In this document: one piece after another, positions 40,405-50,653 of the stretch
Layout of the letters: each line of letters begins with the position of its first letter
How positions within the stretch are numbered: the first letter of the stretch is position 1
From: Bisporella sp. PMI_857
Lineage: Eukaryota; Ascomycota; Leotiomycetes; Helotiales; Helotiaceae
Length of the DNA stretch: 64,000 bases
Assembly (NCBI GenBank): GCA_021307315.1
Contig: JAJSPD010000008.1
Coordinates: 558,001-622,000 of the forward strand
Reading direction: 5' to 3'
The notes under the pieces: generated by a model
The model's input: only the letters and a program-made list of their open reading frames with translations
Told to the model about the DNA's origin: nothing
The model's database searches: none
Position numbers and translations under genes: made by a program

Positions 40405-41413
40405 ATGAGGGATCGCTGGGTACAATGTCCAAGAACAAATCTTATGACAACACGATCGTGGACCTGCACGTTCTCTCCTGATGAGAGGATCTTCTACTCT
40501 ACAAACGGTCTCATGGATGCTCGAAGTATCCATGAAAACATGACTCCAGAAAACCTATACCTAGAGAACCTTGGAGAAGTTCGAGCACAGTTTGAGGCTC
40601 ATTTTCAAAGGTATAGTAGTCCTATGGATGACTCGAGACTGTCGAAACATGGAATGGAGCTGACCTTTCACAAGATGTTTATCACACCTAATCAACAGTC
40701 ATTCCGCTTCCCTTAAGCCTCCTGTCACCTAAACCAAGGTCTTGGAACTTGGTGTCAACAAGATCATGCACAACCTCAAATTACGGCATGACATCAACTA
40801 CGATTCGGAACTACGCTTTGGGTCGCTCAATCTAGATGGCGAGAAGGGGAACAGAAAAGCCAAAGATCAACGTGGCTTTTATAGGCTAACGGGCTCACAA
40901 CCTCGCGATTTACTTACCACTCTAGAGATTTCTAAAAGGAAATATGTAAACCGGGATGTGTCTGTACCTCCCTTTCGAAACGAGGGGCATGCATGGGACT
41001 TAAGGATACTAAGAACTAGTGAAGCTGTTCTGCCAGAAGTATATGGGAAGATCGACGAGGCATTCTTTCTGGCAGACAGCAACTGGACACATTATCGCAG
41101 GAACTACTTTATCGTGCGTTGCCCATATAGCTTAGTACCTACTGCGCCGCCCTTGAGTTAAGAAGGCGTTCAATCCGGAGAAACCCTCCCCCAATGTTAC
41201 GATGTTGTGCTGGCCAATGTGGCGATCGTTCATGAACGAGATGAAAACCCTCCCGATCAAATAGAGCTCAATCGATATAAATCAAGAAACAAAATTGTGT
41301 ATGGTAACTGGGCAGGTTCTTCGATACCATACAGAGACTCTAAGACACCACCGCCTAGACGGTCTCATGCGAAACCGTTATCGGAAGCGCGTTCACAACT
41401 CAGCAATGGGTAA
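40405..41413 (+). pseudogene. Tcp11/SOK1-like fragment in a disrupted locus
   Basis: Three adjacent open pieces. The first (40405-40716) encodes MRDRWVQCPRTNLMTTRSW and on, with no family match I know. The second frame reads SLKPPVT, then an in-frame TAA at 40730-40732, then TKVLELGVNKIMHNLKLRHD and INYDSELRF, NLDGEKGNRK. The PPVT..T..EL, N-x-K-L-R-H-D-I-N-(F/Y)-D and NLDGEKG-x-RK pattern is that of Tcp11/SOK1 proteins, which modulate PKA signalling. Similarity stops after this motif, and the rest (to 41161) is unrelated. A CAA-to-TAA change would explain the stop. A short open piece follows to 41413. Likely a truncated remnant or chimera. Confidence 0.4.
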
Positions 41414-41793
41414 TGGCAAGCTACGATGAGGCCGCATCGCGCTCTTCATGAGCATCATGATATTTTTCTAGCATCTCAACATTCCTCCGCGAATCCTGCG
41501 CTACGCCGTCTATCATCAAAGTACGCTATTTCTGCTAGGATGTGGAGATATTGTATCCATTCTTTCTAGGGGCTCCCGGGGTACCCATTACTTGCATCTC
41601 CGAATCATTTGCTAGCTTTCATTTACTTAGCTTATTCGACGATGGCACTGCTGTATGAAAGTGTTGGTATGTTAGGTCACGTGAAGGAGTGAAGGAAGAT
41701 TTTGTGGGTCCTGAATCGGGGGGGTAATAGGGGATTAGGTTATATGACCTGCCTGTAGCATATTAAACAGCGCACAGGAGTAGTAACAAGAGA

Positions 41794-42486
41794 ATGAACC
41801 ACTTTTACCACATTCTACTTACCGGCAACCACGTATCAAGTACGTGGCGTTGCTACAAGTGGAGTGGTGCCTCAGAAAGTATACTAGCTTTTGAAGATAC
41901 TTGGATTAGGTATATTGGTGATCGTTGCCGTTACAGAATGGCCATCGAGGATGACGACATTAGGGACAGAGCAATATGGGCTAGTGTTGCTCGAGATTGG
42001 GTCTCTAAAGCTTCAGACAATGGCTCTACGACTGGTCCTTCATACCGCCACCTCGCCATGCCATTTGCCCTTCAACAACTCTCCTACGAAAAATGCTTAT
42101 GTGCACCCGCCCGCTTCAGCCCAGGAAGAAAATCGATTATGACAAGCGACACTCCTCTTACTCTCGACACGGATTTTGCAGGAGCACATAGCCTTTTTCT
42201 TGCACAAGGAGATGTACATCGAATTGGCAATAACGCGATAGGCTCCCTTAACATCCTTGACAGACAAACTGGAGGAGTTACATGGACGTTTATAAACCAA
42301 CGTTGCTCTATATCTACTACCAACAATGTCTCCGAATTTGGGTCAGAAGCGAATCCACGCATGAAAGCTACTTCTCCTATGCCAGAAGAACTACCAATGG
42401 ATGAACCTGCTACATCTACAAGTGATTTAGAGAACGCCTTGGAAGAAAATACAACTACTCTAGCCGCTTTTTGTCAGCGTTACTAG
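41794..42486 (+). CDS. Uncharacterised 230-residue protein
   Basis: A clean open frame from ATG starting MNHFYHILLTGNHVSSTWR. It contains a Trp/Arg-rich segment (FEDTWIRYIGDRCRYRMAIE), several Cys, and an acidic C-terminus with DLENALEENTTTLAAFCQRY. There is no signal peptide and no membrane span. I do not recognise the family. It is followed after 10 nt by another frame on the same strand, so both may be parts of one broken gene. The LEENT motif near its end resembles the heptapeptide encoded by the decayed repeat at 43.35-43.51 kb. Confidence 0.45.
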   Translation: MNHFYHILLTGNHVSSTWRCYKWSGASESILAFEDTWIRYIGDRCRYRMAIEDDDIRDRAIWASVARDWVSKASDNGSTTGPSYRHLAMPFALQQLSYEKCLCAPARFSPGRKSIMTSDTPLTLDTDFAGAHSLFLAQGDVHRIGNNAIGSLNILDRQTGGVTWTFINQRCSISTTNNVSEFGSEANPRMKATSPMPEELPMDEPATSTSDLENALEENTTTLAAFCQRY

Positions 42487-42496
42487 GGGACCTAAT

Positions 42497-43221
42497 ATGC
42501 TACCATACATCCACGCCGTGCTTGCTTTCATGTATCAAGCATCCCCATCTATCACCGATCAGGTCGCCACGGTGATGGAATCGATTATCATAATGCTTAA
42601 TTATGTATTGTGCATTGACCTCAGATATCTCAGTTATGTATCTGCGGTAGTCACTTTGTTTCAGCTACCTGGTGTCTCTGCTGCGCCACCCAGTCCTCCA
42701 CCGGCGAGCCAACTTATCGGGGTTCCGGTATATTTTAAGGATGCTTGGAAGAGCTTTTCTGATGAGATTGCAGGGCCATTATTGGCCAATAATGCATTAG
42801 CCATGTTACTGGCAATGGCCTATTTATTACTCACATCTCGTCGGATGGCTCATATTCTAGTATACGCGCATAGGGCTATGTCAATCGGGTTGTCTATATT
42901 GGATTGGACAGCAGAATCTCGAGCTACCAGCTCGGATTCTTATGGTTTTCTGGCTTTATGCTCAATTACCAATACCTCAATCGAAAGCTCTCTACGCTGC
43001 CTGCATCAGGGAACATTATCACCGCCATAATTACTTTCTCGAGTCTCGTACTCTCCTTCGGAATGGCTTACTTTTCACCTGAGCTTAACGGCCGCTACTC
43101 GAACTGGCTTGTATGTGGCGGTGTCACTGCTCTGCCGATGAGCTCCTTCTTGATATGGTTTTGGGTGGTATTCATTTTAGAGACTGGCATTGCAGAAAAA
43201 ATCGATAGGATCTTCCAGTAG
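42497..43221 (+). CDS. Uncharacterised polytopic membrane protein (frameshifted)
   Basis: Begins MLPYIHAVLAFMYQASPSIT. Hydrophobic segments include YLSYVSAVVTLFQLPGVSA, LLANNALAMLLAMAYLLL and, after a one-base frame change near 42925, IITAIITFSSLVLSFGMAYF and LPMSSFLIWFWVVFILETG. The tail is AEKIDRIFQ. A Pro-rich loop (APPSPPPAS) separates the first two spans. At least four membrane segments, family unknown. It lies directly after the 41794-42486 frame and before the minisatellite, which may have encoded its C-terminal coil. Confidence 0.45.
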
Positions 43222-43350
43222 ATGACGAAACAGCATGGTTGCCAATACCCTTCAATGTCTCAAACCATCAGGCAGGTAAATGGAAGTGATTACTCGGCCT
43301 TTAAAGGATCATATTATAAGGTATCGATATTTTAGAGCTCTACGATACAC

Positions 43351-43512
43351 ATTTGAAAGGATAGAAACCAATTGGAAAGAAATACTAAACATTAGAAGGA
43401 AATACTGAAGAGTTGGAAGGTGCTAGTAAAACTTTGGAAAGGAAAATACCAAAACATTAGAAGAGAATACTAAGGAAGTGGAAGGAATATTAAGCAGTAG
43501 ACATTTGAAGAA
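43351..43512 (+). repeat. Decayed 21-nt minisatellite encoding a heptapeptide
   Basis: About seven imperfect units of 20-22 nt with the consensus GAAAATACTAAAACATTAGAA. In frame each encodes ENTKTLE-like heptads, and one uninterrupted stretch reads ENTKTLEENTKEVEGIL. Small indels shift the frame between units. A 7-residue period with Leu/Val at one position suggests a coiled coil. Confidence 0.65.
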
Positions 43513-44296
43513 GGAACTTGGGAATTGGATGGGGGCATTTTAGTATTATGTATGGCACCAAAAAGGGGAAAATATGGCGTTGAATTCGGGCTTGGCGTTA
43601 GACAAAACTTGTTAAACAAAATATAAAACCATAAAACCATAATAAATTCTTTCAATATTAAACAGTTGCTAAGCCTAACGCATTTACACAGTTTTAGTAA
43701 ATGATAACTTTCCGAACAATTCTATTTTGTGTAGCTAATCCTGGCAACTTTCAACTAGCTATATTGCAAGTATAGAGCGCTGAGAAAGTATAAGAATTGA
43801 TTCCCGGTCCAGATTTTACATTTCAAGCTATTATTCTCACTCGTTATTGCCCTGTATTTCTTTGAAGCTAGGGTGATATTTAGTCGGATCGGTAACACGG
43901 TGGCGGGAAGGCGCCATCAGTTCTAACATCTCCTAGGGAGGGATGGTTCGGTTACCAGGTAGTGGCTATCTTGGTCGCCATGGATTTTGCAAAGCCTTTG
44001 ACTGCATTTCTGCACGGGGTTCCCCCAATGCCATAAGAGGAAGGCTGTAACCCCCTACCCATAAACTTGGCCGTGCGCGGTTTCATATGGGCCATGAACG
44101 ACCCCCGATATCTCGTTTCTAGGCCCCAAAAAAAAATGAAAGACGTGGAAGCGAGGTACCATGAGTGTAATTCAATAACGGTTTAACATCTACAGCGTAT
44201 CCTATGGTTGGGTCTCGACTATAGGTTACTCCTTAAACGTATCTCAGGCTTTCATCACACTGGTGATGTGGCTTAGGATATACAATGATCTTGCTA
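43513..44296. other. Intergenic region
   Basis: AT-rich DNA downstream of the accessory locus, with A-runs (A9 near 44129). No gene recognised. Confidence 0.5.
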
Positions 44297-45063
44297 CTAA
44301 GGAAATGCTTTCTGAGGTTGTCTGATAAGCCAATGATGCACGAATTCCTCCGTAGTTCCATACTTCGAATCATCTTGAGCAAGAGTGCGCACGAGGCGAA
44401 ACCCCTGTTTCTCATACAATCTCTTTCCAGCCGGACTAGCCATGACAATCGCCGTCAAGCCCGCGTCATCAGCGTGCTTGAGTGCTTCCCTCAACATCAT
44501 CGACGCCACCCCATTGCCCTGATGCGCAGGATGAACAGTCATGTAATCCACCGCTTCTCTCGTCAACTCTTAACTCTCCTATAGATCGATCATAAAAACA
44601 TACCAAAGCATTCCCCTTCCCCCCTCAAAATCTCCTCCTCCACCTCCGCTAATGGATTCCCAAACTCCGCCGCAATATCGTAATCCATGCCTTTGATGCG
44701 CCCCTCGTCCGTAACGCTCCTAAATCTCTTCACATACTCCTCCCTCTCCTCCTCGCTCGGCTCGCGCGTCTGCGCATCTAGCCATACGTCCTTCTCGGCA
44801 TGGCTTTCCGGCAGGAGATACCGCGAATAGCCAGCGATGGCGCCGGAATCCGTATCTACGACCTTCAGGTGCCGTTTCACGCCGCGATCACCGATGAGCG
44901 CCTGGGGTAGACGCTCGGCGCAGCCGCTGATGATGGTTTCTAGCTGGTAGGATGAGCCGGCCCAGAGGGTTCTCCAGTGCTGGTCTTCCCAGAAGGCCGA
45001 CATCATGGCGCGGGCTAGGCCGGGCGCGTCGTGAGGGGAGACTGGCTGGACTGCGTATGGCAT
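44297..45063 (-). CDS. GNAT-family N-acetyltransferase
   Basis: The N-terminal segment MPYAVQPVSPHDAPGLARAM and AFWEDQHWRTLW is typical of fungal GNATs. The middle includes HLKVVDTDSGAIAGYSRYLL. The acetyl-CoA core is DYMTVHPAHQGNGVASMMLR, matching the V-x-P-x2-Q-x-x-G-x-A/G motif A, followed by AIVMASPAGKRLYEKQGFRL (motif B) and a short tail. The two halves are joined by an apparent very short intron or lesion at about 44567-44603 (ECF|ELTREAVDY); a 35-nt intron would be unusually small. It acetylates an unknown small molecule or amine, presumably in the cytosol. Length of about 240 residues is normal for this class. Confidence 0.75.
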
Positions 45064-45652
45064 CTTGATATTAGTTGGCCTTGGGATTTCGGATCGTATT
45101 GCTCTTTCGGCCTGTATTTGGCGAGGGTTAGGCCCTCTTTATATGACGCTAAAATATGGCTGCCTATTACACTCCCCCAAACATACTCCTGACCCATGTG
45201 ACAGCTTATTTCGGTTAATAAGGACAGATATGAGATTGATGAAACATGTCGGCTTGTGAAAGAGGCAGGTTCGAAGACTTTTATCGGTCAGCTTCGTACA
45301 GGACAATGGTGTTTAGTCCCCCACCTTAAGGTGAGGGAGAATCCAAGATGGAATTTAAAATCAAGACAAAACGAAGCCTGGGTGAAATACTCGATACTTC
45401 AAGTATCCTCAAAGAGTAACAAACATGAAAAGGCACCGAAAGGAAGCCGCACATTGTCGCCAGCAGTATAAAACATATCAAATGCTGTCATATCTCTCGT
45501 GTCTTTTGCTCATTTTGCTAATCCAGCCTATCTCTCACCAACATGTAGACCCAACCCCCTACGCTAATGCAATACCCACGCTCGCTCATGCTTGAAAAAT
45601 GCAAATATATTATATGTATATATAAACAACATACCAACTTTTCAAGGTCGTC

Positions 45653-47154
45653 TCATTTCCTTTCATCAGCGGGAATCTCAAACGCAGGTGCATGCTGCTC
45701 CGCTGTATCGTTGTGGGCAGCGGTCTTCGCCTGCTGTAGAGAGTCTGTCTGACCAACAATATCTTGCCTCATAGCCACTGCATCCCATAGACGATTTCCG
45801 TCTATAGCGTTGCTTTCGGCTAGTTTAAGCCACTCACCCCATTCTGCTGTATCCGGCGCGGCGCCACATTTCTTGACCCATCCTATCTTCTTGGTTTCTC
45901 TAATGGCATACCATAACGTTCGCGTGAAGCTCGGTAGACCCTCAAGACCATCACTTTGTATCAGATCAGCGTCTTTGGCATCATTCAAAGTGATGTCTTC
46001 GATCATGTACCCTGAGAGGTCCCAAAATTTGTCTTTGGGAATGAGTGACGCACCCCAGAAGAGACCATTCAGAAGGATATACGAGGCTCCTATTGCGGCC
46101 TGCATTGTGAAGTTGCAGTTTCCGAGTAATACAACTGAGATCATGAGTAATAGTGTCCCAAACCCACCAAGATCCGATATTGTTTGAATTTGGACATGGT
46201 ATCTGCACTCCTCTGTGCCAAAATAGAGTTCTCGTGCAATCTCCTCATTGCATTTGACGATCAAAAAGGCTCCTTCCCGGGTACGAATAGCGACATCTCC
46301 AGGCGGCACCTTGGAGCGGAATAACCTAGGCTGTAATAATGGTGCCCACCAAGACGCAAGACCACACAAGCTTGACGCCAGAGAGATAGTTCCGAGTGCT
46401 ATGATAGCGGTAGCATCCTCAATAATAATAGCTAGGACTAGGAGTCCGATAGTGAGAAGACAGGAACCGATGGAGAGAATGTTGAGTGGTGAGAGCTTAT
46501 GAGGCGGTACACGAGGTTTTGGCTTGCCTGGATCGCCTGTTATGGTGTGATTTGGCGGAATGTTGAGTGTCGAGTTGCTCGGCGGAGAGCACCCGAGCCA
46601 TCGGATACCTGACCTAACTCAACAGCTGAGGAGAGAGCGCTGATGGAATGACTTCCTTCTAGTGCGGCTCTACTATCATTTCTGTGGGTTATTTTGAGGA
46701 CCTTCGGATATCGTTAGCATAGCAATATATTGAACTTTGCAGGAGCTAGCTTTGATCCAATATTAAGTGTTCTTAACTTCCAAGATATTGATTTGAAAGA
46801 GCGCCTAAATGAGTAGATATGTTGTGAAAGAAATATTCATACTTTGAAGCCATATCTGGGCAGGTCGTCTAAAGGATGTAAAATATTTGCGAAGTAATTG
46901 AGCGATGGAACAAGCGTCCCATTATGTATTCCAACAACGGCCGAGTTCGTTTGTGGCAGTCTTGCCAGACGAGCAGGTTTGAGCAGAACTTGTGGCGCTG
47001 GAATGATTCGTGGGAGCATGCATGTCCACGATGCAGTCAAGGCTTGAGAATGCTCAGCGATAGACGATTCTCCGATGACAGCAAGAAGAGAGACGATATC
47101 CAGGCGCCATCCACTATCATTTCCGTTGGTTCCAACAGGAAACCAATTCGGCAT
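45653..47154 (-). CDS. Fungal polytopic membrane protein of unknown function
   Basis: The C-terminal half is clear: WWAPLLQPRLFRSKVPPGDV and REGAFLIVKCNEEIARELYF, then two spans (FGTLLLMISVVLLGNCNFTM and QAAIGASYILLNGLFWGASL). A cytosolic region follows (SFTRTLWYAIRETKKIGWV, AEWGEWLKLAESNAI, AMRQDIVGQT). The upstream segment at 46837-47154 (MPNWFPVGTNGNDSGWRLDI) matches the extracytoplasmic or N-terminal part of the same family. Between them, around 46400-46560, lies further hydrophobic coding in shifted frames. Such proteins recur in mould genomes next to variable loci, with no known function. The 5' end and exon structure are uncertain. Confidence 0.6.
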
Positions 47155-48177
47155 GGCAAGGATGATCTCACAATACTTCTTGCGCTATACTGCGTGGGCA
47201 AGAGAGATATCCGAAGTGGGTGTTGAACCTAACACGATGTCAATGGCTTAAATTCAAGGGCATGTATACAAAGAGCATGCCGCAAGTGATATGTTAAGAT
47301 ACCAAGAGAGAAGAGAGAAAAGGGAATAAGGAGGTCTACTCCTGAAGTAAGTCGATGTTGGAAAAAATGGATCTAAAACGTGTAGGTTGTTTAAGGGATA
47401 GTTCTGCGCGAGCCGATGCAAGACAAGGGCTGAAAAAGCGGGGGACCAGGGCAGAGAGGCTCAAGCAATTTTGTTTAAGCTCCGGAAAATCATCCGCGTT
47501 CTTGGGACAAGCTACATGATACAACTTGCGGTCATCTGATTTGATATATTGGAGCCGAGAATAGATGGTGTACTGGAGGGGAGGGGATAGCATCATGTCT
47601 ATAGTTCATATACTACTTACTACACATATACCATGATCAGCTGTTCTCTACCATGTGGCTTTTTTCGGGCAGCAAACCAGCGTGCCAAGACACTCTCCAC
47701 TGAAACTAAAGCCTCCAGTGGAACGGCATCTGGCCCGACCCTTCGCCCCCAATTTCAAATTTATGGCAAAACCATACGCTGCATCCAAATCTGGATTTGT
47801 TAGATGCACTTCGCCTTAATCTTATTGTTGGTATTTACTGCTTATGTTTTAACTTACATTATAAATATTAGCAACTCCAACATGTTCAAACACGCCACCC
47901 CAAAGACGCCAACTCAATGTAAAAGAGAGCATCCAACTCAGCAGCCGACCCATATATACAATCAACTTTCGCCTCAGGATGAAGCTATTTTGAATATGCC
48001 CCAAGCTCAATACACTCCCGCGATCCCTGTATGTACCGTAAACTCGCGAACCAAATCATGCTCCTTGGCTCTTAGAGCTATTCCATTCGTCCCTAGGAGG
48101 CCCAGAGACTTCTCGGAGCTACGAACATGGTTGCTGTCCTCAACGTATGTGGTATATATTGCAAAGCAACCCACATG
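47155..48177. other. Intergenic region
   Basis: No supported gene. A plus-strand open frame (47804-48181) with a hydrophobic N-terminus overlaps the end of the deaminase gene and has no other support. Confidence 0.4.
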
Positions 48178-50166
48178 TTAGGCCAGTCGCAGTGCTTTCC
48201 TGGTAGCAGCCGATGCAGTCCAATCCCCCATTACTGAGGCATATTCGCGTACAATCCAATGGCAGAACTCACCCATGATCTCTCCCACTGAGCTGTCACG
48301 TCTTCCAATTCCTCATGAGTCATACAGCTGTGTTCGAGACTCCATTTTGCGAGCTGCTTCCATCCAAGTAGAGTCATAGCTTCTGAACTGACCATGACCT
48401 GGTAGAAATCATGTGATAAAGACGACCTACTCCATCAGTAATGGTTTAATCGCACAGCAAAAATAGACTTGCCTGTAATATGTGGCGTTGTCGCTATTGA
48501 TACAGACAGGAACATTATTAGCCAAAAGAATTGGCAGATTATGACCGGCCCCGCTTGATGTGAGACCTAGTACTTCATTCGAAATAGGACATGATTCAAC
48601 CGCGATGTTCTTCTCCTTAAATATTTCCATCAGCAAAGGGTGTCTTGCAAGAGCATATCCGTGCCCTATGCGCTTCGATTTCAGCAGAATGGCGTCATAT
48701 AGATTTCCATCTATTTTGCCTCCAACCTGAAGTGTTTCTCCACAATGAAATAGGAAGGGGACATCCAAATTGAGCGAGTCACACTTTTTCCGAAAGTCGA
48801 GAAACTCTGGGACGAAATGTCGAAGCTCATTTCCCTTTTCTTCATGACCAACAAGATCGAAACCTGCCCCAGGCATTAGCTTCTTAAGGAAAACGATGTG
48901 AAACAGCTTACCACAAAGTAGATCTGGGTATTTTTGCTTCAGTTCTATACACTCATCTAACGCAGCTTTGACTTCTCCGCTATGGAAAGATCTCGGTGCA
49001 CAATAGATTACCTTCATACCGCCGAAATATTTTCCTTCAGATCTAAGCTTCGCTTTGGTCTTGGTAAGCTCTTCCTGAATTATTGCCATGATACCTTCAT
49101 TTTTGATAATTCTTGTTCCATCATCAGACTTAAGAGAATTAGAAGCCATAAAGTTCGGCCTGATCTCGGCATACTGAATATTGTCTTTGATGAAGTCTTC
49201 TATGCAGGCACGAGTATAATTTCGGTATGCTGACTCGTAGGCAAAGAGGCCTTTCATCATCTGAGTTCTATAACTGAAATTTTCCCATATGCTAACTTGT
49301 CAGTTTACAATGTTGATAAAGCGGAATGTTGTACTAACTCAAGCCCATTATGAAGAGTGTGATGTACTTCTTGCTCAGATATATGCATTTTCGACACAAG
49401 CCATTCTTCAGCTGCAACAGTACCCTGTAGAACACTGCCATCCTCTTTCCTGTAAGAAAACTGTGTGTGGAATCTCTTGTACGGCATCCATGTGTTTGGA
49501 ATATATAGCTTTTATCCACAAATCTCCAAGAGAAACATACGATTCGGAGCCATTAGGATGTGTAGCTTCTCCTAAAGTCATGACCATGAATGAGATACGG
49601 CTTTGAGCCATATTTTCCGAGCTGATGAGAGGTAGGCTACTGCGAATATACATCGCATCAACATCTCTAGCTTGTCGAATAAGGAACTCGGCCGGCAAGC
49701 ATGAGTTGAAGTGAATGTGCAGGTGGGAACCCTTTGGCATCTTCTTTGCGACTCTGATCAGCTGGGTTTGGTTGATGAGATCAACAGAACCTAAGAAATG
49801 TCGTTCCTCAACTCTTTTCCCAGTTGAAGATGCATTGCTTTCAGCACTAAAGGTCTTCTCCCAATCGTAGATTCTTAATTTCTTGATAATGTCCGCTGCT
49901 TGCTGCTCAATGTCATTCGCATTTCTGACAGCAGCATCAAATGCGCGTTCTCTCTCCTCTGACAGTAATTTCTCCCTGGCCGAGTAGTAAGTTTCTTCAT
50001 CGTCAATTCCCTGATCAAGCGCAGTCCTCCAAGTGGAAGAAGCGCCGCTGTGGCGCCGTGCGCTCCGCGGCTCAAGAGGGCGGCGAGCAGTTGCTGCATG
50101 AGACATTCCTTGAGCTTTGATCTCTGGCTGCTCATCCCTGCCCTTGACCGAGCAGAAGCCACCCAT
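48178..50166 (-). CDS. ADGF/CECR1-type adenosine deaminase, putatively N-myristoylated
   Basis: Converts adenosine to inosine with a catalytic zinc. Zinc and catalytic residues: GSHLHIHFNSCLPAEFL (H-x-H), FLFHCGETLQVGG (His and catalytic Glu), KRIGHGYALARHPLL, VESCPISNEVLGL and CINSDNATYY (Asp). The ADGF-type C-terminus follows (LLGWKQLAKWSLEHSCMTHE, then FCHWIVREYASVMGDW and TRKALRLA). The start at 50166 gives MGGFCSVKGRDEQPE, with Gly2, Cys5 and Ser6 fitting N-myristoylation plus palmitoylation, and no signal peptide. Introns: 48864-48911; a GC-AG intron at 48427-48472; and one near 49285-49345. Frame changes occur near 49445 (after IPHTVF) and 48286. The His-x-His spacing and the absence of a PRB insert distinguish it from secreted animal ADGFs (inference). 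Confidence 0.87.
48427..48472 (-). other. GC-AG intron
   Basis: The donor reads AG|GCAAGT, a perfect match to the GC-AG class, and the acceptor is GGAGTAG|G. Splicing joins NSDNATYYR to SSLSHDFYQVMV, exactly as expected for adenosine deaminases. The length of 46 nt is typical here. Confidence 0.75.
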
Positions 50167-50653
50167 TGATTTCTACCGTTTCGGTTGTTTTGCAGAGTCA
50201 ATTGCCATTTTGCGTAAAGAGCCTATTCACTCTAGCGCTCTACTCGGTCTGACCCTTAGCTACAGGGGAGTTGGCTCCGCGCCCACGTGACCTCAACTCC
50301 TTTGAAAGGGGACCAAAAACCAATTCTTCTGGGCTACCTATGATTGCGATTTGAGGGGATATGCATCAAAGTTATGAATTATAAAAGCGGAATTGTGAAA
50401 AGTTGGACAAAACATAATAGTCATGTGATTGATTAGCATTTCCTAAGCAAGATATTTACTAAGTTGATAGCTTGTTTATGTGTAGAAGAAAGCAAGGGAT
50501 AATCAATGAACAAGTGCGAAGATACAGTAATGAGGATTATGGAACACTAGGCTGTATACATTACAAGTCATGGATATCTAAACAATTCTAGGATATTTCC
50601 ATAAACTCCTGGCGGTAAGATCTTTCTCCTAACGCCTAACTTTTAGGTACGGA

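Noticed and set aside
47804..48181. Plus-strand frame with a hydrophobic N-terminus (MHFALILLLVFTAYVLTYII)
   Set aside because: Overlaps the deaminase stop codon and has no recognisable features beyond the hydrophobic start.
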